A DNA stretch of 64,000 nucleotides from Akebia trifoliata (Eukaryota; Streptophyta; Magnoliopsida; Ranunculales; Lardizabalaceae), in assembly GCA_017979445.1 (NCBI GenBank), contig CM030713.1:26891163-26955162 (forward strand), in the 5' to 3' direction. Below the pieces are notes generated by a model. It ran no database searches. It saw nothing but the letters and a program-made list of their open reading frames with translations, and had not been told where the DNA came from. Position numbers and translations under genes: made by a program. Of the stretch, positions 22,200 to 34,603 are shown one piece after another. Numbering within the stretch: position 1 is the stretch's first letter; each line of letters opens with the position of its first letter.

Positions 22200-23802
22200 T
22201 AAATTGCCATATACTTACTCTTGGTCAACTTATAACGATCCACAAAATATAGTTCTTATTCTTATTTATCATTAATTAAAATAATGTTTTCATCACTATA
22301 AAAAACTTATCTCAAAGATTTGGGGTTAGCTAATCAAATCTTGTTCCAACAGTTTACTATGTCTCAAGCCACGTCTTATTGTCTTATACTATTTAAAGTG
22401 TATTTTATCCAATTTTCACTATCTCATTTTACAATTTATGGGTCATCATTTTGCTATTTTAGAAACTTTAACTTGAATATCTGGGATTGTAAACAACCTT
22501 CGTAGAAACGTGCTTGAATTATCTAGTTTATCATCAATTTGAGTTATATATTCATGCATCTTCTCGAATGTGTTTATTTCTAAGTTTATCTCTTTTTATC
22601 CATATGAATATCCGCTTTTTGCAAAATTCAATTTATTAACATGATATATTTTGACTGTCCAATATTCAACTCCTTAAAACATAATCGATCTCATTGTAGT
22701 CTAAAAACATATATTTTTTTTTTATAAAAAGGGGAATGCTATCATCCAAGGCTTCATGAGAATATTTGCAACCATCACAATCTAGGCTTTTCAAAAAACA
22801 CTCCTGAATTTTTTTTATTAGTCTTCTTACCAAAAAAAAGAAGAGAAAAATAAGAGTGTATCTTGATCATCATGAATTCATGATATTTTGGCAAATATCA
22901 ACTATTTCAAATTTTTTATTTATTTAATTTTTTTTTATACAAAAATTTCATTACACAATAACAAAGACATATCATTATTTTAACCAACGAGTGTTTGACA
23001 CAGTGGTCAAGTCATCTCTCTAAAAAGGGATCGATCTTGAGTTCAAGCTGCCACTCACACGAATTTATGCCTACTCACTTGGAATGTGTGGTTTGTGGGA
23101 TGAGATATGGTGTTGTAAAAGGCTAGTCCGGCCCACAGGTAAAAAAGAAGAAGATATCATTGATTTTTCACTAAAAGATTAAAATAAAAAATAATTTTCA
23201 AGGACATGTTAAAAAAAAAAAAATCAAACCTTGTGGAGGGTGCTAAAGTCCCATGAAGCATTGGACTTTAGTGATTACCTTTCTCATATATAATTAAACA
23301 TAAATAATGAAAAATAGTCTCAAAGTGAGTGTGTGTGATATGGAGTAGGTACCTTTTATGTGCTAGGGTTTTCTTAACGTATTTAAACCTTAAAAGGGGA
23401 CAACTTTGGGTGAATTGGGCTCCTCCTCTTTTATCTCTATTTGCCTTCACCTTTACATACCATCTTTGTTGTTATATTTTCCATCTTGTAGCATGCAACA
23501 AATCCTACATCTTGGTTGATGATTTCTTTTAAGTGAGGTATCCAATGATAAATAAGTTTCTTAATTTTATTACATCGAAGTCAAATCCTTGATGTGCAAT
23601 GTACCATTACGATGATATCAAATTCAGGACCAAATACTGTATTCACATCTATTAGTATGGGATGGATATTAATGTTTGATTTTTGGCTCAACACCATCGT
23701 GATGGATATATACATATCAAGGCTTCTGCTTGATAAATTTAAAGAACTTACCAATGCATTGAATGTGTCATGATCCCGTTCTAAGATACCATAACTAGGA
23801 GG

Positions 23803-24539
23803 TAGTGCTGCAACCCGGGCGGGTTGGAGATCAATTCGTGCCCAACCCAAACTCGACAAACACCAACCCACACCCGTGCCCAACCCAACCCAACCTCAGG
23901 TATGAAATGCTCAACCCGAACCCTATTCAAGTCGGGTTAATACATTCCTCATTAATATTAGGTAATTCAGTATTGGTAAGGGTTTATATAAAGATAAGTG
24001 ACGTGCAAAAGAACTTAAAATTTACAATTATTTATTTTTTAAATGTGTTTTAAAAGTTTATATATATATAATTATAAGCAAATTTAAAGAGAAAAGAAAA
24101 ATAAAAAGATTAATTAAAATAATTATTTCTTTTTATTAATAATTATAATTTTCAAAAAAAGAAAAATATTTAAAATTGTAATATAATCATTGCATGATAA
24201 TACATAATTACACTTAAACAAAACATTAATAATGAAAATAAACACACATTAGTTTTAATATATAAACAAACAAAAGCATACATATTGAAATATGAATTAT
24301 GAGTGTAAAAGAAATCAAGATAGGAAATATTTTTAAATTATAATCATATTAAGTTTGGGTTCAGGCAAATTGGGTTGGCTGATACCTATGCTTGCGCCCA
24401 ACTCGATTTGAGTCGGGCAATTTTTTTTGTTTTGTTAATTGAACCCGAGGCCGAATTCAAACTAACTATGCCTAGACATAACCCAAAGTCGGATTGAAGC
24501 CAATGGGTACGGGTTTTGCCCGCTCAAGTTACAACCCTA
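23803..24539 (+). mobile_element. hAT-like non-autonomous element, 737 bp
   Basis: The left end 'tagtgctgcaacccgggcgg' and the right end 'cccgctcaagttacaaccct' plus 'a' form an imperfect inverted repeat. The flanks CTAGGAGG (23795-23802) and TTAGAAGG (24540-24547) match at 6 of 8 positions, as expected for an aged 8-bp duplication. The subterminal regions are rich in 'caacccaaccc' and 'gttgggt' motifs; no transposase remains. Confidence 0.7.
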
Positions 24540-24962
24540 TTAGAAGGGGGAACACAATTGATGTTGCTAAGGTGTTGCCAATTACATTTCATCTCAATGG
24601 TTTAAGTGCTACATTGGAGCATTGGATATTTTATCAACAAAGGAAGGAATTCATCTTAGTTTTTGGGGAGAAGACTAATATAATATATGATATGACCTTG
24701 AGGAAAATCCTACATATATTAAAAAAAAAAAATAGATTGCTTAGTTGTTTCTGTAAATATGTAATGCATTCCTCAAATTAAATCTATTTTGCTTTATCGA
24801 CTTTTGTGGTTTGAGTTATTTGCACGTACGTCCATTGCAATTTTACAATAAAGAGATTTACTGTTAATTACTCAATAAAACCAAGAAAGGCTTGAAGAGT
24901 ACTTTTTAAATCTTAATTGATGGATCTCTTTCAGCATATTTGTGGCATAGATAAATAAATAA

Positions 24963-25466
24963 GAGAGTTTCTATTGCCACACCATTGCTAACGCCACCCC
25001 AAGATGTGTATTGATTCTTGGTGGGCAAGTTAACATTTCTTGTGCTGGATATGACGAAATTTTGAGTTTGGTACACTCTGTTCATTTTAATTCCCAAAAC
25101 ATGTTTACGAGCAAATTCACTGGTAGGTATTTTGATAAAAGATTTGATCTTGTTAATAATTATCAACAATCTTGTCGTTAAAAAATAAGGATATTAATCT
25201 TTAAATTTATTAAAGAGATCGTCACTTTAAAATCAAGGATATTTATTCATTAAATTTGCTAGTGAGTTCGTCACTTTTTTTTTTATCATCAAAATCGTCA
25301 CTTTATGTTAGAATACCTACCAACAAACTCACTCAAAACAAGGTTTGGGAATTAAAATGGACAGTGTAATAAAATCATAATTTTTACAAAAGTTGGGCAG
25401 GTTTTGGAAAAAATTTCTTCTTTGGTGATTGACTATGAATTGGAGTGGCGCTAGCACAAGCTAGAC
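24963..25466. mobile_element. MITE-like element, CTATTGCCACACC end
   Basis: The left end 'gagagtttctattgccacac' is followed by 'attgctaacgccacccca'; the right end near 25440 is 'ggagtggcgctagcacaagc'. It shares its first 20 bp with 50626-50743. The boundary on the right is approximate. Confidence 0.5.
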
Positions 25467-26462
25467 CCCTCTGAGGAATTAGTGCAATATGCCATCTTTT
25501 CCTAGAGAATTCTAAATTTTTAACCCAAAAATTCATCTATTTAATTTCAGCAATAGTCTTGTCTTGTTCTTGAGGGTAGAGCATTGAAGTAGATAAATTA
25601 TTGTGATTGTGGATAAGGTTAAAATATTTTAGGTAAAAGGTTGAAGATGACTGGTTTTTGGAAGAAAAATCTATGTTTTAAATTAAAAATAAAGATAAAG
25701 TCATTTAGGTCATTTCAATTAATCTAATCAAGATCTGAAAGACATATTTTCAAGTTCAAAAACAATATGTTGAATATTCACTAAAACTTGAAAGGGTATG
25801 TCTAAATCGCTCTCTTCTTTACTATTATAAAGAGAGAAGGTAGAGTAGAAGTGGTTTGACACCAAATTTTGAATCCTACAAATGCCCCAATCTTTAAGTT
25901 TACATATAATATAATTAGGATTATTTTGATAAAAAATTAAGAAAATTGCAGTCCACAGCGTTGGAATCTCGTTGATTACCTTTCCAATTACAAAGAATAT
26001 CTTTTTTACTATGTAATATTAGTGCGACAAATATCAGCCTATAGGATTAGTGGGCCATTCCTTGGGCAATCGAATTTACCTCTAAAAATCTTTAATAAAT
26101 AAATTGGAGTTGTTTTTTTAGAAAGAAAACTCCCTTTTACGGTCCATTAAGTAATTTAAGTCGTTAACCAACTAACAAAAGTAGGGGTATTTTAGTATTT
26201 TAATGTTCCGTAAAAACAGAATATAAATAGGTGAAAACCGTTTTGGATCCATAATTTGATTTAAAACCCGTTTGAGCGCCACTGAGGTCTCTCACTCTGT
26301 CTCCAATTGTAACCGTTTTCATGACACCACCAACTGTAAGCTAGCAAAGAAAGAGAAGGATAAAAGCTCCAAACCTGCAAATTAGGTTTTCGAAACCTTG
26401 GATCCAGGTTTGTGAAGCTTTTCGAATCTGAAGTGTTTTTGAAGTCCAATCGAGAGACCACG

Positions 26463-29355
26463 ATGTCGGCAGTTAAAGGAAGTAGCAAGAGACGTGAAAA
26501 GACATCCAAATCCTTGAATTCGGAGAAAAGAATGAGAGAAGAGGAAGATTTTGATCCAGATCTCTCTAGGTTTGTTGTTTCATCGATTTGTAGCTTTCTG
26601 ATGCTTTGTTTCTTGAAGATCTGAGGCTAAAATCGTTTGAAAATTTTGAATTTTCAGTGATATAAAAGGTATCATCTCAGCACTACAGCAGATCAGAGAA
26701 AAAGCACAGAAAGATGGTCAGAAGAAGAATGAGGAATCGATTTCGAGGTAAATCCGTTTGTTTGGATGAGATTTCTTGTGATTCTCCATAAAACCTGCAA
26801 AATTTGAAAGTAACAGTTGATTTGTTTAAGTTTGAAATGATTCTAATCAGATCTGAACTTGTAATTCGAAGAACTTGAAGATTTGATGTTTTAGTTTCTT
26901 AAAAAAAAATTATAATTGTCTCGTTCTATTTACAATTCTACCAAACTTATAAGTTTTTATGGCTGATTTCGATTTAGTATGCCTTGCTGTAAGTTGGACT
27001 GTTGGAGGACCAAAACAGCCCAATCTCAAGCTTCTTTTTACTGTTTTGGTCAATTTATATGTTTTCCTTCATTTCTAGATCAATTGCTTGTTTTTCCAGG
27101 TCCCATTACAGTTACAATTTAATTTTCTTAAACAATTTGTAACCAAGAATGATGGATTGATCATGACTAGTTTTGATCTCATTTTTTCTCGAATCAATGG
27201 TTTAGTTGATCCATGACTGCAAATTTTGGTTGGTTGACAGTGTTGCTTCGGAGGTCAAGTCTATGCTCGATGATGCTAAGTCGAAAATTGAGAAGGAAAG
27301 GTGAGAAAAGAAGCATTATATTTCTTTCAGTACTTCTCAGTTCTATAATGTTTACTCACCTTTGTTGCTAAACTGACAGGCAGAGTTTTGTAAAGGCACT
27401 TTCAAAAAGCTCCAAGGAGGTGTGTAATGCTCAACCTAGATTTCTAAATATTAGTTTCAACTGTACTGTTTGAGTTTTGGTTTTAATTGATTGTCTACTT
27501 GCACGAGTTGCAGTGTGAATGTTCTCTTAAGGATGAGTTTGCCAAGTTCCAAGCAGTTTATGAGAAATTTTGCAAGGAGAAATCAGCACAATTGCAGGTC
27601 TTTAAAGGTATTCTGTAAAATTAGGTTATCTGTTGTAGAGTATCATTCGAGCAAACAGCATGTCTACACGTTTACTGCTAATGCAAATGAAATATACTTT
27701 GTTATGCATTTTCCGTTACTTCTACACGTGAGAATTTCAGAAGTAGAAATGTGGTTTCACTGAAACTGAATAAACAAAATGGAAGAAAATTCTGTCACCA
27801 ACATCAGAGAAAAAAATCAAAATAGCTAACATGTATGTCCATTTGCAGTCAGCTAAATGATTTGGATGTTTTATTTATCAAAATCAATTCAGCCAATTCC
27901 ATAAACCACTATAAACACCATATTCTTAGATTTAATACAGCGTTAAATATCCCTGTGTCAATTTGACTAGTGGTACTATGCAGGTCAAGAATATGACTCA
28001 TCTTTTATGCAACATTACACGAATTCTGGAATCCTTAATTGCTTTCATACTTTGTATACCTCATCACTGTGTAAGTCATTTTGGGTGTTAGATTAGTTGT
28101 CTTGAATTAAGGTCCCCATGGCTAATGTTCACCAAATTCCCAAGCTGGGAGTCATAGGGGATGTGGAGCTGCCTGACTGCCTCCTTTTGGGGTGGGGGGT
28201 CCTGGGGGTTTGGGGCAGAGCCTCGACCTAGTGAAATTCTAATAGGGATGTTTGACAAAGGAAAATATGTCATTTTGGAAGAGATGGTTTCGAATTAGGA
28301 AACCTACAGTCATATAAGTTACACCTATGACCATTCTCAAAAATAGTGAAACACTTCCATCCCTCATCCTTGGATGTAGGCTTAACCAAACCATGTAAAT
28401 TTTGTGTTTTCTTGATTGTTTTTCATAGCATATAACCACTTGATCAAGGGGCCAAGGTCACGTGATTAACTTCATTGTGGGTGGTCCTAGGTTTCTTGTA
28501 TCTTTTCAGGTTGGTCATCTTAACCTCCCTTCTCTCCTTTTTTCTAAATTTCTAAAAAAAAAAAAACCAAGTTCTCAAAGTGAATCAGTCATACTGTCAT
28601 CATCAGCCATTTTTTTAAGAAGAATGGCTACATTTTCTGAGCTAAATTTCTACTTACATGTAATCTCAGTTTCATTGTGCAACTCATCCCACACCAACTC
28701 ACCTAGTCAGTGCCACATTTATATGAAGCTTAATACGACTATAGGCTCAGTAGGATTAATGGAGCAACTAAAATACTAATATCAGTACCATTTCGAGATA
28801 GATAAAACCAAATTGTGTCTTGGTTTAAATATTGAACACTGATGGAGCCATGGAGCATGCAAGTTTCAAACATTCTTTTAGTACATTGCTTCAGTGTACT
28901 AATATCTTGTGGTTGTGCTTTCTTAGACATATTTTCCAAATTTGAAGATGAAAAAGACAAGTTGTTCATCCGCTACGAACAACAACGTGAGATTCATTAC
29001 TCTTTCCCATTTGTTTTTGCATTCTAAACAGACTTACACCAATAACTCAATCTGGAAACTTGTTCTGTCTTCAGGTAAGAGAGAAAAGACTATGCTTTCA
29101 GAACTAGAGAGGGCTTGTGCAGATAAAATTGCTGCTGCAGAAGATTCTTTAAAAAAGAAGAAGCAGGTAAGATGGCCCTACCATAGCATTAAGTACATTT
29201 TTAAGTTGTTTTTCCTCTTTTTATTCCTCCAAAGAGATTTATAACTAAAATACTTTTTGGAAACACAGGACGACAAGTGTTTCAACATTCTGCGGAAATC
29301 ACTTGGTTCATTCCTAGAAAGTGGCTCAGACGAAGATTTCCCTCCCGATGATTGA
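26463..29355 (+). CDS. Coiled-coil protein resembling meiotic axis protein ASY4, complete
   Basis: Eight exons, 26463-26569, 26658-26747, 27241-27300, 27380-27419, 27514-27607, 28927-28986, 29075-29166 and 29269-29355, join in phase with GT/AG ends to give 209 residues. The N-terminus is short and basic, with a K/R cluster (GSSKRREKTSKS). It is followed by a continuous amphipathic helix prediction from about residue 37 (DIKGIISALQQIREKAQ) through 'EKFCKEKSAQLQVFKD' and 'KDKLFIRYEQQRKREKTM'. The protein ends in an acidic tail (SGSDEDFPPDD). Size, all-helical make-up and the 'KSSKECE' to 'LRKSLGSFL' layout recall Arabidopsis ASY4, a small partner of ASY3 in the meiotic chromosome axis, and more distantly the SYCP3/Cor1 coiled coil. 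That identification is by memory and is inference. The start ATG is the first in frame with the helix. Intron 5 is the longest (1.3 kb). Confidence 0.85.
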
Positions 29356-31660
29356 AGTTTCCTTTTGACGGATTGTTCCTCTTTTCTTTCATATTCATCA
29401 CAAGCAGCAACATAGAATTCTCCAATCTTTAGAGGAATTCAGATTTGTTTCCAACATTTAGTTTCAGTAAGTAAATTCTAACTCAACTTTCTTAGCTCTG
29501 TTTTGTGAGTTGAGCTTGAAATGCTGCAAATGTGGGTTCTCTATACTCACTAATTTCATTAGCTTGTTAGAACAGTGAATGAACCATGAGTAATCATAAT
29601 ACTCTGTTAAGGCTGTAGAACTCCCACACCTGGATTGTATCTTTTACCTTGTAAAGCATTTCATATAATAGTAGGGGAAAAAAGAGAAAACCTTCTGCAA
29701 TAATAATGGCCATTTGAGCAGAGTTCGAGGTTTATTTTAGTCAAGAAAACTAGCCCATCATCCATAAATTCGAAGCTTCTTAACAACACTCGCATAATTC
29801 TTCAAACTTTTCTGAATATTTGGAAAATTTTGGCAAATAAGAGGTCACCTTATTAATTCATTGCCGATAAATCAATTTTTCTATAAAAAAAAAAAAAAAC
29901 TCTAATCGACTAAATTTGCCTGAACTTGAAACATTTAACTCCTTAATGCATCTATTTTTTTGCAATTTTTTTTTTTATAAAAATCTTTCCCTAATTATAT
30001 CGAACGTCATCAGAAATTGGTTGCTATGCTTAAAGAATAAGTTTTGATCATAACAGGAAAATTTTGTTGGGATGCTTATCCCATAAATATTGACCAAAAA
30101 CTCATAATTGGGCTTGTTCTAATGCATGGGCTTTTCCAAATAAAGTACACAGAGAAAAAGCCCTAATCCAAGAGTGTTTCTGATTACTATTTATCTATAC
30201 TAACAAGAGAAGCATAGCTGCACAGGGTTTTCAATTGACCAGACCGGATATGGTTTGGTTCTAATCTGGCCACAAAATCCTAATCCAAACTTGGCCCGTG
30301 TAATGGCTTGTACAGGCTGGGCTGATTAATAAATTGGCTAGGTCTAAGTCCGCTGTGTATTTGGGTCTAATTATGTATTGGACTGCATATTTGACCCTAG
30401 TTTCCAAGAGTGAGCCCAGTCCAGTCGATAGCTAAATGAGTCAGTTACAATAGGCAAACTCGGTCCATGCTGAGCCAAAACCCAGCCATTGTCAACCCCC
30501 GAGAAGGATGAGTATCGCTGACCTAAATTTATGAAAACTAGTTTCTGAAAATTTTAATCTCTTTTAACTATAAAACACTTTGAAACTTATTTCATAAGAT
30601 ATAATTTAAATTTAAAAATTCTCTAATCTCAAATGAGGTTTGATGAAACAAATCTTTTTTTATAAGGAGCCATTCCACTTGAAACATCGAGCGATATCCT
30701 TTACTATTGGTCATTTCTTTGCAAAAAACTGCAAGAAATTGAATCCCTAATAAAAAAGCAACAATCTTACTTTTGTTTCTAATTTTAAATGATTCCTCAT
30801 TTTGATTATAAGAGAAAATTTTAGGTTGATAAAGCCATATCCCTCAACCTTTTGGTGAATATATGAGATGTGCCGTGGCATAAAAGACTTCACTCGATCG
30901 TAGTCAACTCTAATAGACTAACAAAAATGACTTAAATGATCTCATCTTCAACCAATAGTACAAAAATCTTGAGTTTTCTTTTAAAAAAATATTTACCTTC
31001 ATCTTCACCTTAAGATTCTACTAACTTCAACCTTTAAACCTCAGGGCAAGATAGAATTATTGGGGAAGTAGTAAAGGATAGATTTTTTGGTAGAAAAGTT
31101 TATGGACCGAAGATAAAAAGCTCAATAGATTAAAAATAACTTTTTTTTTTCCATAGAGATTGAAGACAATTGATTTTGAGTAAAAATTTCAAATAAGTGT
31201 TTTAAAATTTTGGATAAAAAATCTAGAATTTTTCAAAAATGACTAATGTTAGGTTAAAAATGATGGATTGAAGATAAGGTTGAATAAATAAAAATATAAT
31301 ACAAAATTTCAAGATCACTGATTTTTGGGAAGAGAAATCTAGGGATTTTGATTTTTGAGTTGAAGAAGAGTGTGTTTAGGTCATTTTTGTTTGTCTATTG
31401 GAGAAGATTGAAGTCAAATGACATGTCATTAGTATGAAAACATGGGGGGTATCTCGAGTATTGAGGTATCTAAAATCATCTTATTTTTATAAGGGTTGGG
31501 ATCTGTTCAGTCAAGACAAAACACGTGATCCCACCAAGTAAGATAACAAATCCAATAGTTGAGATGTATGCTGATCTTGATAACACAAATCTATAAATAC
31601 TTATCTTTAGGATAAATCTCAACCATTGAATTTTGTGTTTAAACAGTTGGGATCATGTGT

Positions 31661-31690
31661 TTGTGTTTGTGTGTGTGTGTGTGTGTGTGT
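31661..31690. repeat. (GT)n microsatellite followed by a T tract
   Basis: About 15 GT units followed by a T run. Confidence 0.9.
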
Positions 31691-32047
31691 TTTTTTTTTT
31701 TCAGGAGTCATTTTTCATGACCCATGGGATTCTGACCTATTTATAAAGGGTTGGGATCGATTGACTCCTAAGAATGACTCATAAGAGAAATACAGGGTTG
31801 AGATCATATGTTTTTTTCATGAGTCATTCTTAAGACTCAGGGGATCTTGACCCATTTATAAATATTAAAACTCTTAAATAAAACGTAAGAATCGAATTAT
31901 GTCTAAATTATCTTATTTTTAGTAGAAGGTGGCATCATGGCATGGGCAAACATGTATCAAAAGAGATTAACTATAATCTAAAACATTGATTAAACGGTTA
32001 CATTGTAAAAAGATATTTTGAAAATTAACTGGTGTGCGATTATATTC

Positions 32048-32276
32048 ATGGTTTTAAAACTCGGTTTCGCATCTCGTCTTGTCCATGCCAGATACCAAGT
32101 TGTCTCGGATGAGTTTTTTGATAAGTTTGAGATGTCTTGTTAAAAAATAAATAAAAAATTAACGTGGGGTTATAAATCTCATCTAAAAAATTGACTTATC
32201 CGTTTGTCTCGTCCATATATGATATTGATACGACTCAGGTGATACGTCTCAATCTTGAACGAGTTTTGAAATCATG
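32048..32276. mobile_element. Foldback MITE, CATGGTTTTAAAA family, copy 1
   Basis: Left end 'catggttttaaaactcggtt', right end 'gaacgagttttgaaatcatg'. The interior has 'tctcgtcttgtccatg' and its counterpart 'tcgtccatatatgatattga'. Other copies are at 32580-32780, 34051-34411, 48828-49463 and 56244-56440. Confidence 0.75.
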
Positions 32277-32579
32277 ATTATATTGACTTTTATTATAAAG
32301 ACGAGGGCATTTGTGGGATCCAAAATTTAGTGAAGAGCTACTTTTACTCCGCACTCTCCCATTATAATAGTAAAGAAATGTAAATTAAACGTAAGAATTG
32401 GATTATTATAAGCTAAGATTGATTGAGATTATAAAAGTAAAACCAAACCCTAATGTCTCTTCCTGTGTCCTGTCCAGCACCGGCATTCGGCATTTCCTAG
32501 TCTTGTCCAATTGGGTTGGACACTTAAAAGGTCCAACATTGGGGACCTTATAGAAATACCAAAAGAATAGATTTGTTAG

Positions 32580-32780
32580 CATGATTTTAAAATATGGTTT
32601 CCGTCTTGGCTTGTCCCGTCCATGCTAGATACTCGTCTTGGACTAATTTTCTGATGCATTTGAGACATTTCATTCAAAAATGAGAAAAATGAATGTGAGA
32701 TTTAAATCTCGTCCAAAAAATTAACTTAATACTGAGACGACTTGGACAATACTCAATCTTGAACAAGTTTTAAAACCATG
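32580..32780. mobile_element. Foldback MITE, CATGGTTTTAAAA family, copy 2
   Basis: Left end 'catgattttaaaatatggtt', right end 'gaacaagttttaaaaccatg'. It contains 'tgatgcatttgagacatttc' shared with the other copies. It sits at the joint of a local duplication. Confidence 0.75.
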
Positions 32781-32872
32781 ATTACATGGACTTTTATTAT
32801 AAAGATGGGGGCATTTGTAAGATACAATATTTAGTGTATAGCTACTTCTACTCCTCACTCTCCCATTATAAT

Positions 32873-33430
32873 TAGGGGTGCACATGGTTTCGGATTTTGA
32901 CAAAATTAAAATCGAATCAAACATGATCGGTTCTACAAATTTGGAATCGAACCAATCCAATTACCTTATATAACCGAACAAATCTAAACCTATCTTGGTT
33001 TGGATCGATTCTCATACTTATTATTTTCAATAGTAAAATTAAAATAGTTAAAACTTAAAACTTAAAACCAAGCAAAATAAATATTAAATAAAACATCACG
33101 CATAGTACATAACACACATAAACAAAACATCAACATACTTATTATTTCAACATAAATAAAACATCATGCATAATACATTAAAAATAAAAATCATGAAAAA
33201 ATTAGAAAATAAAAATCATTTAACACTTATTTTGTAAGGGATGATTGAAGATCAAAGTCATTCTTAAAATCAAATGTTGTTTGTTGCTTGTTCAAAGTCG
33301 AAACCAAATGTTGCTTGTTGCTCTGTGATTAAAAGTAAGGGGCATATTTTTTTATCAATTTTTGTTAGAAAAAAATAAAAGAGATGAAGTTGAAGATTTT
33401 AATAAGTTACCTTTAACACACTAACACAGT

Positions 33431-33469
<39 letters not shown>

Positions 33470-33815
33470 TGTTACCTCTTCATTTTTTGACAAGGTGAGT
33501 GAGGGAGATGAACGACGACTAGATTTTCTTTAAACTTGAAGAAGAGAGGAATAAAGAATAAAGAACGAAACAAAGAAATGATTTAATTTTTAAATAAATA
33601 AATAAATAAATATATTATAATAGATATAAAAATTGATTCGATTCTCGGATTGGTTCAGTTCTATTATACCCCTAATCTGAAACTGAACAAAATCAATCAG
33701 ATTTTTTTTAAACAATCCGCACCAAAATCAAATCATGTTCAATCCAAACCAATCCAATCCAAAAGACTCAGATTGATTCGGTTCTCGGATTTATCCAATC
33801 CAATGTGCACCCCTA
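32873..33815 (+). mobile_element. Non-autonomous hAT element, 943 bp, perfect 8-bp target duplication
   Basis: The terminal inverted repeat 'taggggtgcacat' is exact at both ends. The perfect 8-bp duplication ATTATAAT occupies 32865-32872 and 33816-33823. The uninterrupted sister copy at about 32363-32370 shows the empty site with a single ATTATAAT. Subterminal 'gattcggttc' and 'caatccaatcc' motifs are typical of hAT ends. No transposase is present. A GT then GA microsatellite lies at about 33431-33470. Confidence 0.9.
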
Positions 33816-34050
33816 ATTATAATAGTAAAGAAAGATAAATAAATGTATATTAAACGTAAGAATTGGATTATTATAAGCTAAGTTTGATTGAGATTATAAA
33901 AGAAAAATCAAACCCAAATGTCTCCTCCTATGTCTTGTCCTGCACGACATTTGGCATTCGGCATTTCCTAGTTCTATCTAGTTGGATTGGACACTTACAA
34001 GGCCCAACATTGGGAACCTTACATAAAGCTCAAAATAATAGATTTGTTGG

Positions 34051-34411
34051 CATGATTTTAAAACTAGGTTTCTCGTCTTATCCTGTCCATGTCAGATATT
34101 GAGTCTTCTTGGACCAATTTTCTGATACATTTGAGACATTTCATTAAAAAAAAAAATAATAAATAAATAAATAAATCTAATCCATAAAATTGACTTAATA
34201 TTGAGATGAGTCGGGGCGAGATTTTAAAATTAGGTTTCTCGTCTTATCCCCTCCGTATTAGATACTGAGTTTTCTTGGACCAATTCTCTGATATGTTTAA
34301 AAAAAAAGAGAAAAATGAATGCAGGATTTTAAATCTAGTCCATAAAATTGACTTAATATTGAGATGAGTCGGGGCGATACATCTCGGCCTCGGGCGAGTT
34401 TTGAAATCATG
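34051..34411. mobile_element. Foldback MITE, CATGGTTTTAAAA family, tandem double copy
   Basis: Two head-to-tail partial units (junction near 34225, where 'gattttaaaattaggtttct' restarts). The outer ends are 'catgattttaaaactaggtt' and 'gggcgagttttgaaatcatg'. It ends about 190 bp upstream of the HIR start codon. Confidence 0.7.
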
Positions 34412-34568
34412 AGTTGGTGGAGGGGGAAGGGCGAAGACTGGTATTGTGCATTTTTGCATTACGCGCCCGCTTTTCATTCTTTCGTTCTCCACCAAAAAAG
34501 AAGAGAAAATAAAAGAAAATTGCCGTGGTGTGGGTCTCTAACAAGTAACAAATCTCAGATTTTAATTG

Positions 34569-34571
<3 letters not shown>

Positions 34572-34599
<28 letters not shown>
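34572..34599 (+). repeat. (GA)n tract directly abutting the HIR start codon
   Basis: About 14 GA units run directly into the ATG at 34600, so they form the last part of the 5' UTR. GA tracts near plant promoters bind GAGA-type BPC factors; a role here is inference. Confidence 0.85.

Positions 34600-34603
<4 letters not shown>

Larger units (their letters stand above)
13531..26462. other. 13-kb intergenic region of transposable-element debris
   Basis: I see no gene between the LTPG start and the ASY4-like gene. The region holds the MITEs, hAT-like elements and tandem repeat listed separately. It also holds AT-rich unassigned DNA at about 15500-18700, 20150-21280 and 22200-23580. The open frames (for example 20762-21001 and 24494-24781) carry no motif I recognise. 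The two ORF pieces flanking the hAT element at 23803-24539 may be one older element split by it. Confidence 0.55.
32277..34050 (+). repeat. Local direct duplication, second copy split by an hAT element
   Basis: 32277-32579 recurs as 32781-32872 joined to 33816-34050. Both copies contain 'ttttattataaaga', 'actctcccattataat', 'acgtaagaattggattatta', 'cattcggcatttcctag' and 'cccaacattgg'-like text in the same order. The second copy is interrupted exactly by the element at 32873-33815. Confidence 0.8.
29356..34599. other. Intergenic region between the ASY4-like and HIR genes
   Basis: About 29356-29680 is probably the 3' UTR of the ASY4-like gene. 30195-30520 is rich in 'ggcccagtcc'-like motifs suggestive of an old hAT-like element. 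30810-31490 is a 'gatttagaca'-family element. 31740-31870 has paired copies of 'gactcatgaa'-like text around a GT microsatellite. 32048-34411 is a nest of repeats (see separate entries). No gene is supported. Confidence 0.6.

Noticed and set aside
24494..24781. 95-residue frame beginning in an hAT end
   Set aside because: The start lies inside the transposon terminus, so the frame is a chimera of element and flank.
28088..28273. Pro-rich frame in intron 5 of the ASY4-like gene
   Set aside because: It is in a G-rich intron stretch with no start context or family match.
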